13,363 bases of DNA from an uncultured Jannaschia sp. GTDB lineage: Bacteria; Pseudomonadota; Alphaproteobacteria; Rhodobacterales; Rhodobacteraceae. The position numbers and the translations under genes were made by a program. Position 1 is the stretch's first letter. Each line of letters begins with the position of its first letter. A model generated the notes under the pieces. The model ran no database searches. It was given only the letters and a program-made list of their open reading frames with translations, and was not told the origin of the DNA. The DNA is taken from NCBI GenBank assembly GCA_937916365.1, contig CALFSY010000172.1, forward strand, positions 1-13,363, read 5' to 3'. Shown here piece by piece: positions 1 through 6,909 of this stretch.

Positions 1-2
1 GC

Positions 3-125
3 GTGCGCATGGAAGGCACCGAAAATATCCTGATGTTGATGTTTCCTGTGGTCCTGGTCAACCTGGCCGCGGCCCATGGCATGGAATGGATCAGTAGCCA
101 AACCGCGTGGGGTGGTCCGCGATGA
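3..125 (+). CDS. 3' end of an unidentified phage-module gene (partial)
   Basis: An open frame enters from the left edge and ends at TGA 123-125, giving about 40 C-terminal residues. The visible part contains a hydrophobic stretch (ILMLMFPVVLVNLAAA) that could be one membrane segment, then a short polar tail. The stop overlaps the ATG of the next gene in an ATGA arrangement, so the two are probably translationally coupled. The next two genes look like spanins, so a holin or another lysis protein is a reasonable guess. That guess rests on position alone: I do not recognise the sequence, and the N-terminal part lies outside the window. Confidence 0.5.
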   Translation: MRMEGTENILMLMFPVVLVNLAAAHGMEWISSQTAWGGPR

Positions 126-484
126 TGGCGCTGGTGCTACGATACGGCTGGCGCCTGGCCACCAGCCGCATCGGATTGGCGGTGATCGTGTGTGCAATGC
201 TGTGGGGGTGGCACGTTTATGACAAACGCCAGGCGCTTAGCGCTGCGCGCGAAGGCTTTGTGCAGGCGTTTGAATTGACCGCCGCCCAGGCCGAATTAGA
301 CGCCCTACGCCGCCGGATTGCTGCCGCACACCATGCCAATGACATCTTGCAGGAACAACGACAGGCGGCCGAGGGCGCGGCCTTACGCACCGCCGCTACC
401 TTGGAGACCTATGAACTTGAAACCCCGATCAATCCTGATGGCCGTGTTGATACCGATCTGCTTGGCCGCCTGCGGGCCAACTGA
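122..484 (+). CDS. Inner-membrane spanin-like protein (Rz-like, 120 aa)
   Basis: Rz-type i-spanins sit in the inner membrane and reach across the periplasm to an outer-membrane lipoprotein. The pair fuses the two membranes in the last step of phage lysis. This protein has the expected plan: a short basic N-terminus, one membrane segment at about residues 16-33 (IGLAVIVCAMLWGW), then an Ala/Glu/Arg-rich helix likely to form a coiled coil (about 36-95) and a polar end. ATG 122 overlaps the previous stop; GTG 107 is an in-frame alternative. The decisive context is that a lipoprotein gene begins inside its 3' end in another frame, the classic Rz/Rz1 layout. The family call rests on topology and arrangement, because spanins share little sequence. 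It could belong to a prophage, a remnant or a gene-transfer-agent-like element. Confidence 0.65.
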   Translation: MMALVLRYGWRLATSRIGLAVIVCAMLWGWHVYDKRQALSAAREGFVQAFELTAAQAELDALRRRIAAAHHANDILQEQRQAAEGAALRTAATLETYELETPINPDGRVDTDLLGRLRAN

Positions 485-737
485 CATCGCCCGCGTGCAG
501 GCCGCCGGTCAAGCGGTTGGTGAAGCGCGCGCGGCGCAGATGCTGCCCGATTTGCCCCCCGATTGCCGTCGCCACACCCGCAGCGGCGTTCGGCAAGGTG
601 ACCGATTAGACATCGCCCTTTTGCAAACCGATGCCGCCCTGGCCGCACAAAACGCCCGCACAACCCGGTGCGCAACATGGTACGACACATTGCGCGAAGG
701 TTTCGCCAGCAACGAGACGCCTCCGGGCCCGTCCTAG
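411..737 (+). CDS. Outer-membrane lipoprotein spanin-like protein (Rz1-like, 108 aa)
   Basis: From ATG 411 the protein opens with a lipoprotein signal peptide: basic MNLKPR, a hydrophobic core, and the lipobox LAAC with Cys21 as the predicted lipidation site. The mature part is about 88 residues, rich in Ala, Arg and Asp, with no predicted membrane helix. Its first 74 nt overlap the Rz-like gene in a different frame. A cell-envelope lipoprotein starting inside an i-spanin gene is the hallmark of Rz1 o-spanins, which sit in the outer membrane and bind the i-spanin C-terminus in the periplasm. The frame is open further upstream (from 318), but only the ATG at 411 puts the signal peptide at the N-terminus. 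At 108 residues it is longer than lambda Rz1. A strong terminator follows about 95 nt after the stop. Confidence 0.62.
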   Translation: MNLKPRSILMAVLIPICLAACGPTDIARVQAAGQAVGEARAAQMLPDLPPDCRRHTRSGVRQGDRLDIALLQTDAALAAQNARTTRCATWYDTLREGFASNETPPGPS

Positions 738-831
738 AATAGCGAGGATTGCGGCTGGTGTGGCCGCTTGATCCCGCTGCTAGGGGCGTGGTCCGCGCAG
801 GCAGAGGCGCGTTGACAGACACCCCCTAGAT

Positions 832-867
832 GCCCCCGCTGTCCCTCTTGGATGGCGGGGGCTTTTT
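832..867 (+). terminator. Rho-independent terminator of the lysis module
   Basis: A 13-bp stem pairs 832-844 with 850-862, with two G-U wobbles near the loop and an outer GCCCCCGC/GCGGGGGC core. The loop is CTCTT, and TTTTT follows at 863-867. This is a textbook intrinsic terminator for plus-strand transcription and fits the end of the spanin operon. Confidence 0.88.
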
Positions 868-1182
868 GCGTTTGGGGCGGCAAAAAAGTTGGCACTGACT
901 TTGTAAACCCTTGAAATTAAAGCGGCTGTTTGGTTGGCACAATTCCGCATAGACTATTGATTTTTCTTGAATCGGCTTGTCCCCTACGGGCTACCATACG
1001 CGTCTATTATATTAAAATATAAAAGAATTTTGGTAATATGGAAATGCAAATTGTCTTAAAAGCCACCATGCCAGGAATAACCGGCACATAAGGTAGCCGC
1101 CCTGCTAATATTACATCAACGTATGATGCAGCCATAAAGCGCCTTGCGCACACGTGCGGCACCTGTCCTATCATACGATTTA
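868..1182. other. Gene-poor AT-rich stretch with inverted repeats
   Basis: I find no convincing gene here. The stretch separates the terminated lysis module from the convergent minus-strand gene. It holds two TTGGCAC copies (889-895 and 934-940), a tRNA-3'-end-like string ending GGGCTACCA (988-996), a very AT-rich patch around 1005-1040, and an inverted repeat CGTATGAT/ATCATACG (1120-1127 and 1170-1177). The inverted repeat encloses smaller potential hairpins such as GCGC-CTT-GCGC. The position beside a phage module makes an attachment region possible but unproven. Confidence 0.4.
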
Positions 1183-1698
1183 TTATGCCCACGTTAGGTT
1201 ATGGGGCTGCGGGTCTTTTAATCTGTGGGCCAATCGCTCGATCTGCGCGCCCACACCGCCCGTTTGGTGGATCGCCGCCTCAAGCTCAGAGGCGGTCATG
1301 TCATTTAGACCACTGAAAGCGTTCCGCGCATCGACCGCCAATTTTGCCCCTTGGTCCTCGATTGAAGAAATATGTTTAAACTCCTCGGGTGTAGCAAAAG
1401 GGTGCAACGACAGCTTTGGGTAGTGCTTTTGTGCATGTTGCTCCCATGTTTGCCGATTGGCCGCACAGGCGGACTGCAACGTTAAAAGGCTTTTTTCCAC
1501 ATCGGTGATGCAGGACCGGGCTTGCAGTCTCAACTTCATCAAATCAGACGTGGCTGTATTATGCGCGGTTTTTCGCGCCAATCTATAAGCCAACGCAGCG
1601 TAATATAATGCCACCAATGCAATAATAATTGGGACAATCTCTACCCACTCTATCCAATGGGCCACCAGCCAATCTTTGATGCTGATTAGGATGTCCAT
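1183..1698 (-). CDS. Membrane-anchored hypothetical protein (171 aa)
   Basis: I do not recognise this family. The protein has an amphipathic N-terminus with several Trp, one clear membrane segment at about residues 21-39 (EIVPIIIALVALYYAALAY), then a basic RLARKT border that would put the rest in the cytoplasm. The remaining roughly 130 residues are soluble and mostly helical, with Gln/Glu/Ala-rich stretches suggesting coiled coil. No catalytic motif is visible. ATG 1698 is the only sensible start, with a poor ribosome-binding site (AAAAG). It lies alone, convergent with the terminated lysis module. A 7-bp perfect palindrome (1891-1908) lies about 190 nt upstream. Such single-anchor helical proteins are common accessory-region genes. 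The frame and composition look like a real gene. Confidence 0.6.
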   Translation of the reverse strand: MDILISIKDWLVAHWIEWVEIVPIIIALVALYYAALAYRLARKTAHNTATSDLMKLRLQARSCITDVEKSLLTLQSACAANRQTWEQHAQKHYPKLSLHPFATPEEFKHISSIEDQGAKLAVDARNAFSGLNDMTASELEAAIHQTGGVGAQIERLAHRLKDPQPHNLTWA

Positions 1699-1890
1699 AT
1701 CTTTTGCGCCGATGTGTGTTTGTAACAGACCTCAACATAATGTGGGTGTTGTATTATTCTTCGCACGTGAACGTTTCCACATGATGTTTATCTATAGAAC
1801 AAAACACTTACCCCCCTAAGCAAAGGTGGGCCAACAACCGCCTGCTATAATTTATGGGCAGTGTCGTGGTCAGCCCTTTTGTAGCACCGC

Positions 1891-1908
1891 TGTTTAGCAC
1901 ACTAAACA
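1891..1908. promoter_or_regulatory. Perfect palindrome, candidate operator
   Basis: TGTTTAG-CACA-CTAAACA is a perfect 7-bp inverted repeat with a 4-nt centre. It lies between the end of the oxidoreductase gene (1955) and the start of the 171-residue membrane protein (1698), both on the minus strand. No T-run follows on either strand, so it is not an intrinsic terminator. The size and symmetry suit a dimeric repressor site, but I cannot name the regulator. Confidence 0.35.
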
Positions 1909-1954
1909 AAATCTTCGGCATAGGTCATAATATAGCCCGCGCGCGGTGATCTTT

Positions 1955-3016
1955 CTATGTTGAGACATCAACCAAGCGTCCGGTTCTGATAGATTTTTGA
2001 ATGGCCTCGATGACGCACATATTGATATACCCATCGCGGGCCGACACCTGTGGGCGGGCTGTGCCCTTTATCACATCCAAAAAATGATTAATCTGCACCT
2101 TTAGCGGATCTTGATGCACAAACTTTAGGGTGGATTCGGTAAACGGTTTCCACCATGATCGCCCCGCAGGCGAGGTATATGTTTTTGTGCGCATACTTGG
2201 GAAATCTAGCGACCCGTTGGTGCCTGCAAAATGATAACATGCCTCTTGCGGAAAATAGGGGTAAGCGGGGTTTTCGCCGCTGGTCATTTCCCAGCTTTTG
2301 GCGCTTGCCGCCGTGTCTGACATCATGAATGTGCCCAAAGCCCCAGAGGCAAATTTTATAGAAATCGCCACTGTATCTTCTACATCGAAATGGCGAATAT
2401 CGTGTCCTGCGATGGCATGAACCGCGGCAATTTCACCCCCCAGTTCACGCATCAATCCCACCTCATGAATCATGTTAATCAAGATCGGGCCGCCGCCTTT
2501 GACAGTGCGCCACGGCCCGTCCACAAAATAATGATCCGGCTTGAGAAAAAGCGCAGCGCCTTGCAGGGCAACCAACCGCCCAAAGGCGTTTGAGCGCAAG
2601 AAATCCAACGCAGTCTCAAGCAGGGTGCTATATGTGCGGTGATGCCCCACAAGAAGCGGCACGCCCGCCGCTTCGGCCGCCTTGACCAACCGCGCAGCTT
2701 GGTTGACGTTATCGGTAATTGGCTTTTCGACCAAGGTCGGCAAACCCCGTTTCACGCAGGCCAGGGCCTGCGCAAAATGGAACGGGTTGGGTGAGCTGAT
2801 GATAACACCATCAATGTGTTCGGCCTCAAGGGCGGCATCAAAATCAGAATAAAATGCAACATCAAACTCTTGTGCGGCGGAACGATTTTCTTCTGTATCT
2901 GGGGCCACAATCGCAACCAGGTCGCAGGCGTCATGCGCAGATAAAATCCGCGCATGGGTTTTCCCGATTAAACCAGGGCCAGATAACATCAAGCGCGGTT
3001 TTTCAAACGCGGGCAT
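1955..3016 (-). CDS. Gfo/Idh/MocA family NAD(P)-dependent oxidoreductase (353 aa)
   Basis: The family oxidises or reduces sugar hydroxyl or keto groups with NAD(P). The N-terminal Rossmann fold shows a modified glycine motif, GPGLIG (about 13-18), followed by VIISSPNPFH and the hallmark EKP (97-99) whose Lys acts in catalysis. GHH (124-126) and a conserved His in INMIHEVG (about 184) fit the C-terminal sugar-binding domain. Length is normal for the family. I chose ATG 3016 because AAGGA lies 7 nt upstream; an in-frame TTG lies one codon earlier. It is the last gene of the minus-strand polysaccharide cluster, about 50 nt after the aminotransferase. By context it probably acts on a nucleotide-sugar, though many members are catabolic inositol or sugar dehydrogenases. 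The exact substrate is unknown. Confidence 0.88.
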   Translation of the reverse strand: MPAFEKPRLMLSGPGLIGKTHARILSAHDACDLVAIVAPDTEENRSAAQEFDVAFYSDFDAALEAEHIDGVIISSPNPFHFAQALACVKRGLPTLVEKPITDNVNQAARLVKAAEAAGVPLLVGHHRTYSTLLETALDFLRSNAFGRLVALQGAALFLKPDHYFVDGPWRTVKGGGPILINMIHEVGLMRELGGEIAAVHAIAGHDIRHFDVEDTVAISIKFASGALGTFMMSDTAASAKSWEMTSGENPAYPYFPQEACYHFAGTNGSLDFPSMRTKTYTSPAGRSWWKPFTESTLKFVHQDPLKVQINHFLDVIKGTARPQVSARDGYINMCVIEAIQKSIRTGRLVDVST

Positions 3017-3070
3017 CAAACGTTCCTTTACCTAAATGTCACGGGCGCCACCCGCGCCCATGGTGATATG

Positions 3071-4180
3071 TTAAACAGAATGTTCAAATGTTTTAACCGC
3101 ATGGATGACGCGTGCCACGTCCTCTGGTGGCATGTGCGGCCCTATGGGCAGGCTTAGCACCTCTTGGGCCAGACGTTCGGCAATCGGTAGGGGTGTGGGG
3201 GTCCTCCAACCGGTTTGATAGGCACCTTGCCGGTGCGGGGGCGTTGGATAGTGGATCAGCGTGGCAATGCCTTCATCGGTCAGATGTGCCTGAAGTGCGG
3301 CGCGTTGGGGGCTGCGAATCACAAACAGGTGCCAGACGGGATCGGCCCACTGTGGGACATGGGGCAGGATGATCCCCTTTAGGCCCGAAAATCCCTCAAG
3401 ATAGTGCATGGCGATGCGCCGTCGCCGTTCTGTCCATTCGTCTAAGTGGCGCAGTTTTACATGCAAAACCGCCGCTTGAAGGGGGTCAAGGCGGCTATTG
3501 ATACCTTGCATTTGATGGACGTATTTTTTGTCTGAGCCATAGTTGCCAAATTTTCGGATGGTCGCAGCCAACGCGGCGTTGTTGGTGGTGACGGCGCCAC
3601 CATCCCCCATCGCGCCCAGGTTTTTGCCGGGGTAAAAGCTCCAACACACGGCATCCCCGTAGGCGCCAATGCGCGTACCACGATAACATGCACCCACGCA
3701 CTGTGCAGCATCCTCAATCAGCGCTAGCCTATATTGGCGCGCAATGGCCGCGATTGGGGCCAGATCGGCGGGTTGGCCATAAAGATGCACCGCGATAATT
3801 GCGCGGGTTGCGGGAGTAATGGCCGCTTCTATCTGTTCGGGGTCGATGTTATGGGTTGCGGGGTTTGGATCCACCGGCACGGGCACAGCGCCCAAATCGG
3901 ACACGGCGAACCAAGTCGCGATATAGGTGTTTGCGGGCACAATCACTTCGTCCCCATGTTCAATTCCCAGCGCCCTTAGCGACACGATCAATGCATCAAG
4001 CCCGTTGGCAACGCCGATGGCATGATTGGCGGCGCAATACTGCGCAAAAGCTGTTTCAAACGCCTCAACCTCGGGGCCAAGGATATACCAACCACTTTCC
4101 AAAACGCGCGCCACGGCAGCATCAATGTCATGTTTTAATTCGCGGTATGCCGCCCCCAGATCCAAAAAAGGAACCGTCAT
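3071..4180 (-). CDS. DegT/DnrJ/EryC1/StrS sugar aminotransferase, FdtB/QdtB-like (369 aa)
   Basis: This is a PLP-dependent fold-type I enzyme that would move an amino group onto the 3-keto sugar made by the preceding ketoisomerase, giving a dTDP-3-amino-3,6-dideoxyhexose. Visible family marks are the VPFLDL start, GPEVEAFE, the ANGLDAL cofactor segment, EDAAQ (157-161), the Schiff-base Lys186 in SFYPGKNLGAMGDGGA, and GNYGSDKKY with NSRLDPLQAA. Its length is typical. The start overlaps the ketoisomerase stop by 4 nt (ATGA), which supports coupled expression and a shared pathway. Pairing with an FdtA-type gene makes FdtB (Fuc3N) or QdtB (Qui3N) the best match. The sequence alone does not tell which epimer is used. 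Confidence 0.9.
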   Translation of the reverse strand: MTVPFLDLGAAYRELKHDIDAAVARVLESGWYILGPEVEAFETAFAQYCAANHAIGVANGLDALIVSLRALGIEHGDEVIVPANTYIATWFAVSDLGAVPVPVDPNPATHNIDPEQIEAAITPATRAIIAVHLYGQPADLAPIAAIARQYRLALIEDAAQCVGACYRGTRIGAYGDAVCWSFYPGKNLGAMGDGGAVTTNNAALAATIRKFGNYGSDKKYVHQMQGINSRLDPLQAAVLHVKLRHLDEWTERRRRIAMHYLEGFSGLKGIILPHVPQWADPVWHLFVIRSPQRAALQAHLTDEGIATLIHYPTPPHRQGAYQTGWRTPTPLPIAERLAQEVLSLPIGPHMPPEDVARVIHAVKTFEHSV

Positions 4181-4596
4181 GCGCGCGCCCTTTTCGCGGC
4201 GGTTTCAAACGTGGCGTAATCGCGGAAATAATCATCTTCGTCATAGACGTCAGAGGCGCAAACCATACATACCGATCCTGAGGAAAAATTTTCCAGCTCG
4301 CGCCAGATCATTGGTGCAATAAACAGGCCCTGAAATGGGCGATTAAGTAAAAAAGCCTTTTTTTCAAATCCATCTGTAAGGGTTACCTCAAAACTGCCGG
4401 AAAGTGCGACCATCAGTTGCGAAAGAGCTTTGTGCCCATGGCCACCGCGCGTGCCGCCCCTCGGAACATCATATAGATAATAGACACGCGCGATATCAAA
4501 CGGGATGTGTCGCCCCCCCTCAATAAAGGTCAGGTTGCCGCGACGATCGGTGATACGGGGCAGGTCAATACATGTGCAGGCGTCAAGGGGTGTCAT
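4177..4596 (-). CDS. dTDP-4-oxo-6-deoxyglucose 3,4-ketoisomerase, FdtA/QdtA family (139 aa)
   Basis: This small cupin moves the keto group of dTDP-4-keto-6-deoxyglucose from C4 to C3, the committed step to dTDP-Fuc3N or dTDP-Qui3N. It carries nearly every conserved block: DRRGNL (17-22), RVYYLYDVPRGGTRGGHGH (37-55, with His53 and His55 in the active-site region), the LSGSF strand, NRPFQGLFIAPMIWRELENF and SSGSVC (to about 110), and YDEDDYFRDY (118-127). The length is exactly that of the family. Both ends overlap neighbours by 4 nt, so it lies in a tightly coupled FkbM-FdtA-FdtB unit. FdtA and QdtA differ in product epimer at C4, and I cannot assign that by eye. RmlA and RmlB, which make the substrate, are not in the window. 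Confidence 0.93.
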   Translation of the reverse strand: MTPLDACTCIDLPRITDRRGNLTFIEGGRHIPFDIARVYYLYDVPRGGTRGGHGHKALSQLMVALSGSFEVTLTDGFEKKAFLLNRPFQGLFIAPMIWRELENFSSGSVCMVCASDVYDEDDYFRDYATFETAAKRARA

Positions 4597-5650
4597 TGGT
4601 TTTTCATGTGCGCGGGCACAAAAAACATCACAGTTTCATAAATGGATTCGGTGTAGTGGCGCAGGTAAACAGAATATCCATCATACATGGAAAGAACCTT
4701 GCGCGGTACGTCCCAAAAATCTGTGGGCCGGTGATAAACGCAAATCGCCAAGGCCGGTTTGTGTTTACAAATCAGACCCTGCGCACCCTCAAGCGCGGCC
4801 AGTTCGGCGCCCTCGATGTCCATTTTGATAAAGATTGGCGCATCATGCACAAGATCGTCGATCCGGCGGACCTGAATTTCCGTTGTTCCATTCGCAGAAA
4901 TCGCCGAGGTTGACCCGTTGGCCGAAAACCGCAGGATCGCGTCATGTGACCCTGCGCCATAGGGGTGCAGAAATATATTATCAAACTGTTGTAACGTGGC
5001 CTGGCACACCGATTGATTTGCTGCTGGCGGATGAATTCCTTTGCCGTGAACCCGTCATACCCCCCGACATCGACAAAAACCGGCGTGCCCGCCGCGAAAT
5101 CAATGAACGGCTCAAAATACTGTACATCCTCGCGCTGTGTGAAACCCTCTAACGCTGCCAAATCATAACTCATCCGGAAAGAGATTAGTTGGCGCAGCGT
5201 CGTGCGTGAAATCTTATCGGCCATGAGGTGGTCAAGCCACTCCAGCGCCGCTTGGTGGTTTGTCGCGATCTCTGCGAAGTCCTCGTTGAACACGGCTTGC
5301 GGCAAAGTAAGGCCGCTGAACTTCAAAAAGGTGAAATAATCCAAATGCGTGACGCCCTTTTGATTTAGCAGACGGCGCACTGTTAAGGGGCGGCCACCCG
5401 AACACGCCAAGACGATCGCCTCATCGGGCACATCGGTCAGTTTGACAATCGGCAATCCTGCCCAAATGGTTTCTTTAGTAAAATCATCAATCACACCAGC
5501 GACCGAGATGTGATCGGCAACTGCTTTCGCATATACATTTCGCCCCAAAAGAAAGCGTTGGTGTTTTGGGGCATTTAAGAAGGCCGCACAAAGTGTTTTT
5601 CCCCGCGCGGTTTTCTCGGACGACCAATCAGGGGAAATACTTGAAATCAT
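4593..5650 (-). pseudogene. FkbM-family methyltransferase, frame broken near 5000-5026
   Basis: FkbM enzymes are SAM-dependent O-methyltransferases common in polysaccharide clusters. The first frame (5650 down) gives an N-terminal region with a nucleotide-binding-like look (GVIDDFT...WAGLPI), then the SAM motif FVDVGGYDGFTAKEFIR (about 192-208). After about 5027 it drifts into Arg/Pro-rich nonsense. The matching C-terminal half is in another frame from about 5009: ATLQQFDNIFLHPYGAG, the SAISANGTTEI region, FIKMDIEGAELAALEGA, CVYHRPTDFW and YTESIYETVMFFVP. Family members normally have roughly 20 residues including an FEPxP motif between EFI and the ATL helix. Here only about 10 codons' worth of DNA remains, so a small out-of-frame deletion fits better than a point slip. 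A GTG at 5009 could restart the second half, but without the SAM motif. The end overlaps the ketoisomerase start by 4 nt. Confidence 0.82.
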
Positions 5651-5724
5651 GAGGTTTTGGTTGATTGAAGGGGGTATGAAACACGATAAAAACCGTGTCT
5701 TAGATGCGCGGTGGTGTCAAGCCG

Positions 5725-6885
5725 CTATTCATAATGTGCAATGTCAGTGGCGATTGCATCAAAAGGTTTATTTGGGTTTTCATCGGCTTGCCCTTCCACA
5801 AAAAGAATTCCCGCTTTGTCAAATGGGGCCGCGCCAAGGCTTTCGCCGCTTTGTTTAAGGGGAATGAAGGTTGCGGGGCGGCCATGTGTTTTAAAGGCTA
5901 CACCAAACATCGGGTGTGCATCTTTGACAGAGATTACCCGCCGTTCCACCCACCGCAAAACCTTTGTCGCCTTAGGTGGTTTGGGGGCGATGCCTAAGAA
6001 AGGCGAAACATAAGCATGGGCATAATCCCGCCCCTCGGCAAAATAGAAATGGTGCCCATACAGATCGCCGGGACAGCGTCGCATACATTCGATGATCCAA
6101 AACTGTTCTTGGGCGGCAATAAATTGCGTATGTAACAGGCCGTCTGCCATATCTAAGGCCCGCACAAGTGCGCAAACGCTGTTATGCACGCTGGTGCGCA
6201 TGGATTGCGGTAAACGCGAAGGATATGTTGATCGGTCTACCTGATATGGATAGACCTCGCAAAATTCATCAACCATATCATGCCAAACAACCTGACCATT
6301 TGCGACAAAGGCTGTGTGGCTGTGCAAACGTCCTTCAACGAACTCTTCCAACACGGCGCGCCCTGCACGCGATTGTGTTAAAGCACGCTGAATGGCGTTC
6401 GGTAACGTTTCGGGGTGATGCACTTTTTCGATGCCGCGGCCGCTGAAACTGTCAACAGGTTTAACAAGCACGGGGACGTCAATGTCATACGTATGCACAT
6501 GGTTGGTGTGGGTTACCTCATCCAAAAGTTGTGGCGTGGGCACGTTGATGGTGGTGCAGAATTGGCGGAAACGATCTTTTTCATGCAAAATTTCCGTGAT
6601 CTCGACGCTATCAAACCCCTTATACCCTAGCTTGGCGGCAACCTTTGCTGCCGCCACATAGGCATAATCGTTACAAGATGGCACGATGCCTGCGAAATCA
6701 TGTGCACGGCACACATTCAAAAGCGCGTCCGGATCAGAATAATCAATATAAATCGAAGCATCCCCATAGGCATGACAGGGGTCGGTTTGATGCTTGCCCA
6801 CAACGATGACGCGCGCGCCGCGCTTTTTTAGATCAAAAAGCATTGGCATTGCGCTAAAACTGCTACCAATAAGGAGAACGTCCAT
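5725..6885 (-). CDS. ATP-grasp domain protein (386 aa)
   Basis: ATP-grasp enzymes activate a carboxylate with ATP and join it to an amine, thiol or hydroxyl. The N-terminus is a Rossmann-like pre-ATP-grasp domain (MDVLLIGSSFSAMPML...). The ATP-binding part shows VLVKPVDSFSGRGIEKV (Lys142), the adenine-contacting VLEEFVEG (about 178-185) and the metal and phosphate segment IIECMRRCPGD (264-274). This resembles the carbamoyl-phosphate-synthase, PurK and biotin-carboxylase branch. About 100 C-terminal residues form an extra domain typical of uncharacterised ATP-grasp proteins in glycan clusters. It starts 24 nt after the glycosyltransferase stop and precedes the FkbM gene by 74 nt, so it is probably co-transcribed. 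Its substrate is unknown. Acylation of the amino sugar made by this cluster is one possibility (inference). Confidence 0.85.
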   Translation of the reverse strand: MDVLLIGSSFSAMPMLFDLKKRGARVIVVGKHQTDPCHAYGDASIYIDYSDPDALLNVCRAHDFAGIVPSCNDYAYVAAAKVAAKLGYKGFDSVEITEILHEKDRFRQFCTTINVPTPQLLDEVTHTNHVHTYDIDVPVLVKPVDSFSGRGIEKVHHPETLPNAIQRALTQSRAGRAVLEEFVEGRLHSHTAFVANGQVVWHDMVDEFCEVYPYQVDRSTYPSRLPQSMRTSVHNSVCALVRALDMADGLLHTQFIAAQEQFWIIECMRRCPGDLYGHHFYFAEGRDYAHAYVSPFLGIAPKPPKATKVLRWVERRVISVKDAHPMFGVAFKTHGRPATFIPLKQSGESLGAAPFDKAGILFVEGQADENPNKPFDAIATDIAHYE

Positions 6886-6909
6886 CTACGTCATTTCAAG
6901 GTATAGTTG

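Noticed and set aside
409..822. Minus-strand frame across the spanin genes
   Set aside because: Arg/Pro-rich shadow of GC-rich plus-strand genes, no family features, and it runs through the second spanin gene.
889..952. Two TTGGCAC copies resembling the -24 element of sigma-54 promoters
   Set aside because: The first has TTGT rather than TTGC at the -12 position, the second has 9 nt instead of 10 between GG and GC, and no plus-strand gene follows.
1154..1423. Plus-strand frame opposite the 171-residue membrane protein gene
   Set aside because: Antisense shadow. The minus-strand protein has a clear membrane segment and sensible composition; this one does not.
5676..5700. Small hairpin ACACG...CGTGT between the ATP-grasp and FkbM genes
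   Set aside because: Five base pairs around an A/T loop with only a few T after it; too weak to call a terminator within an apparent operon.
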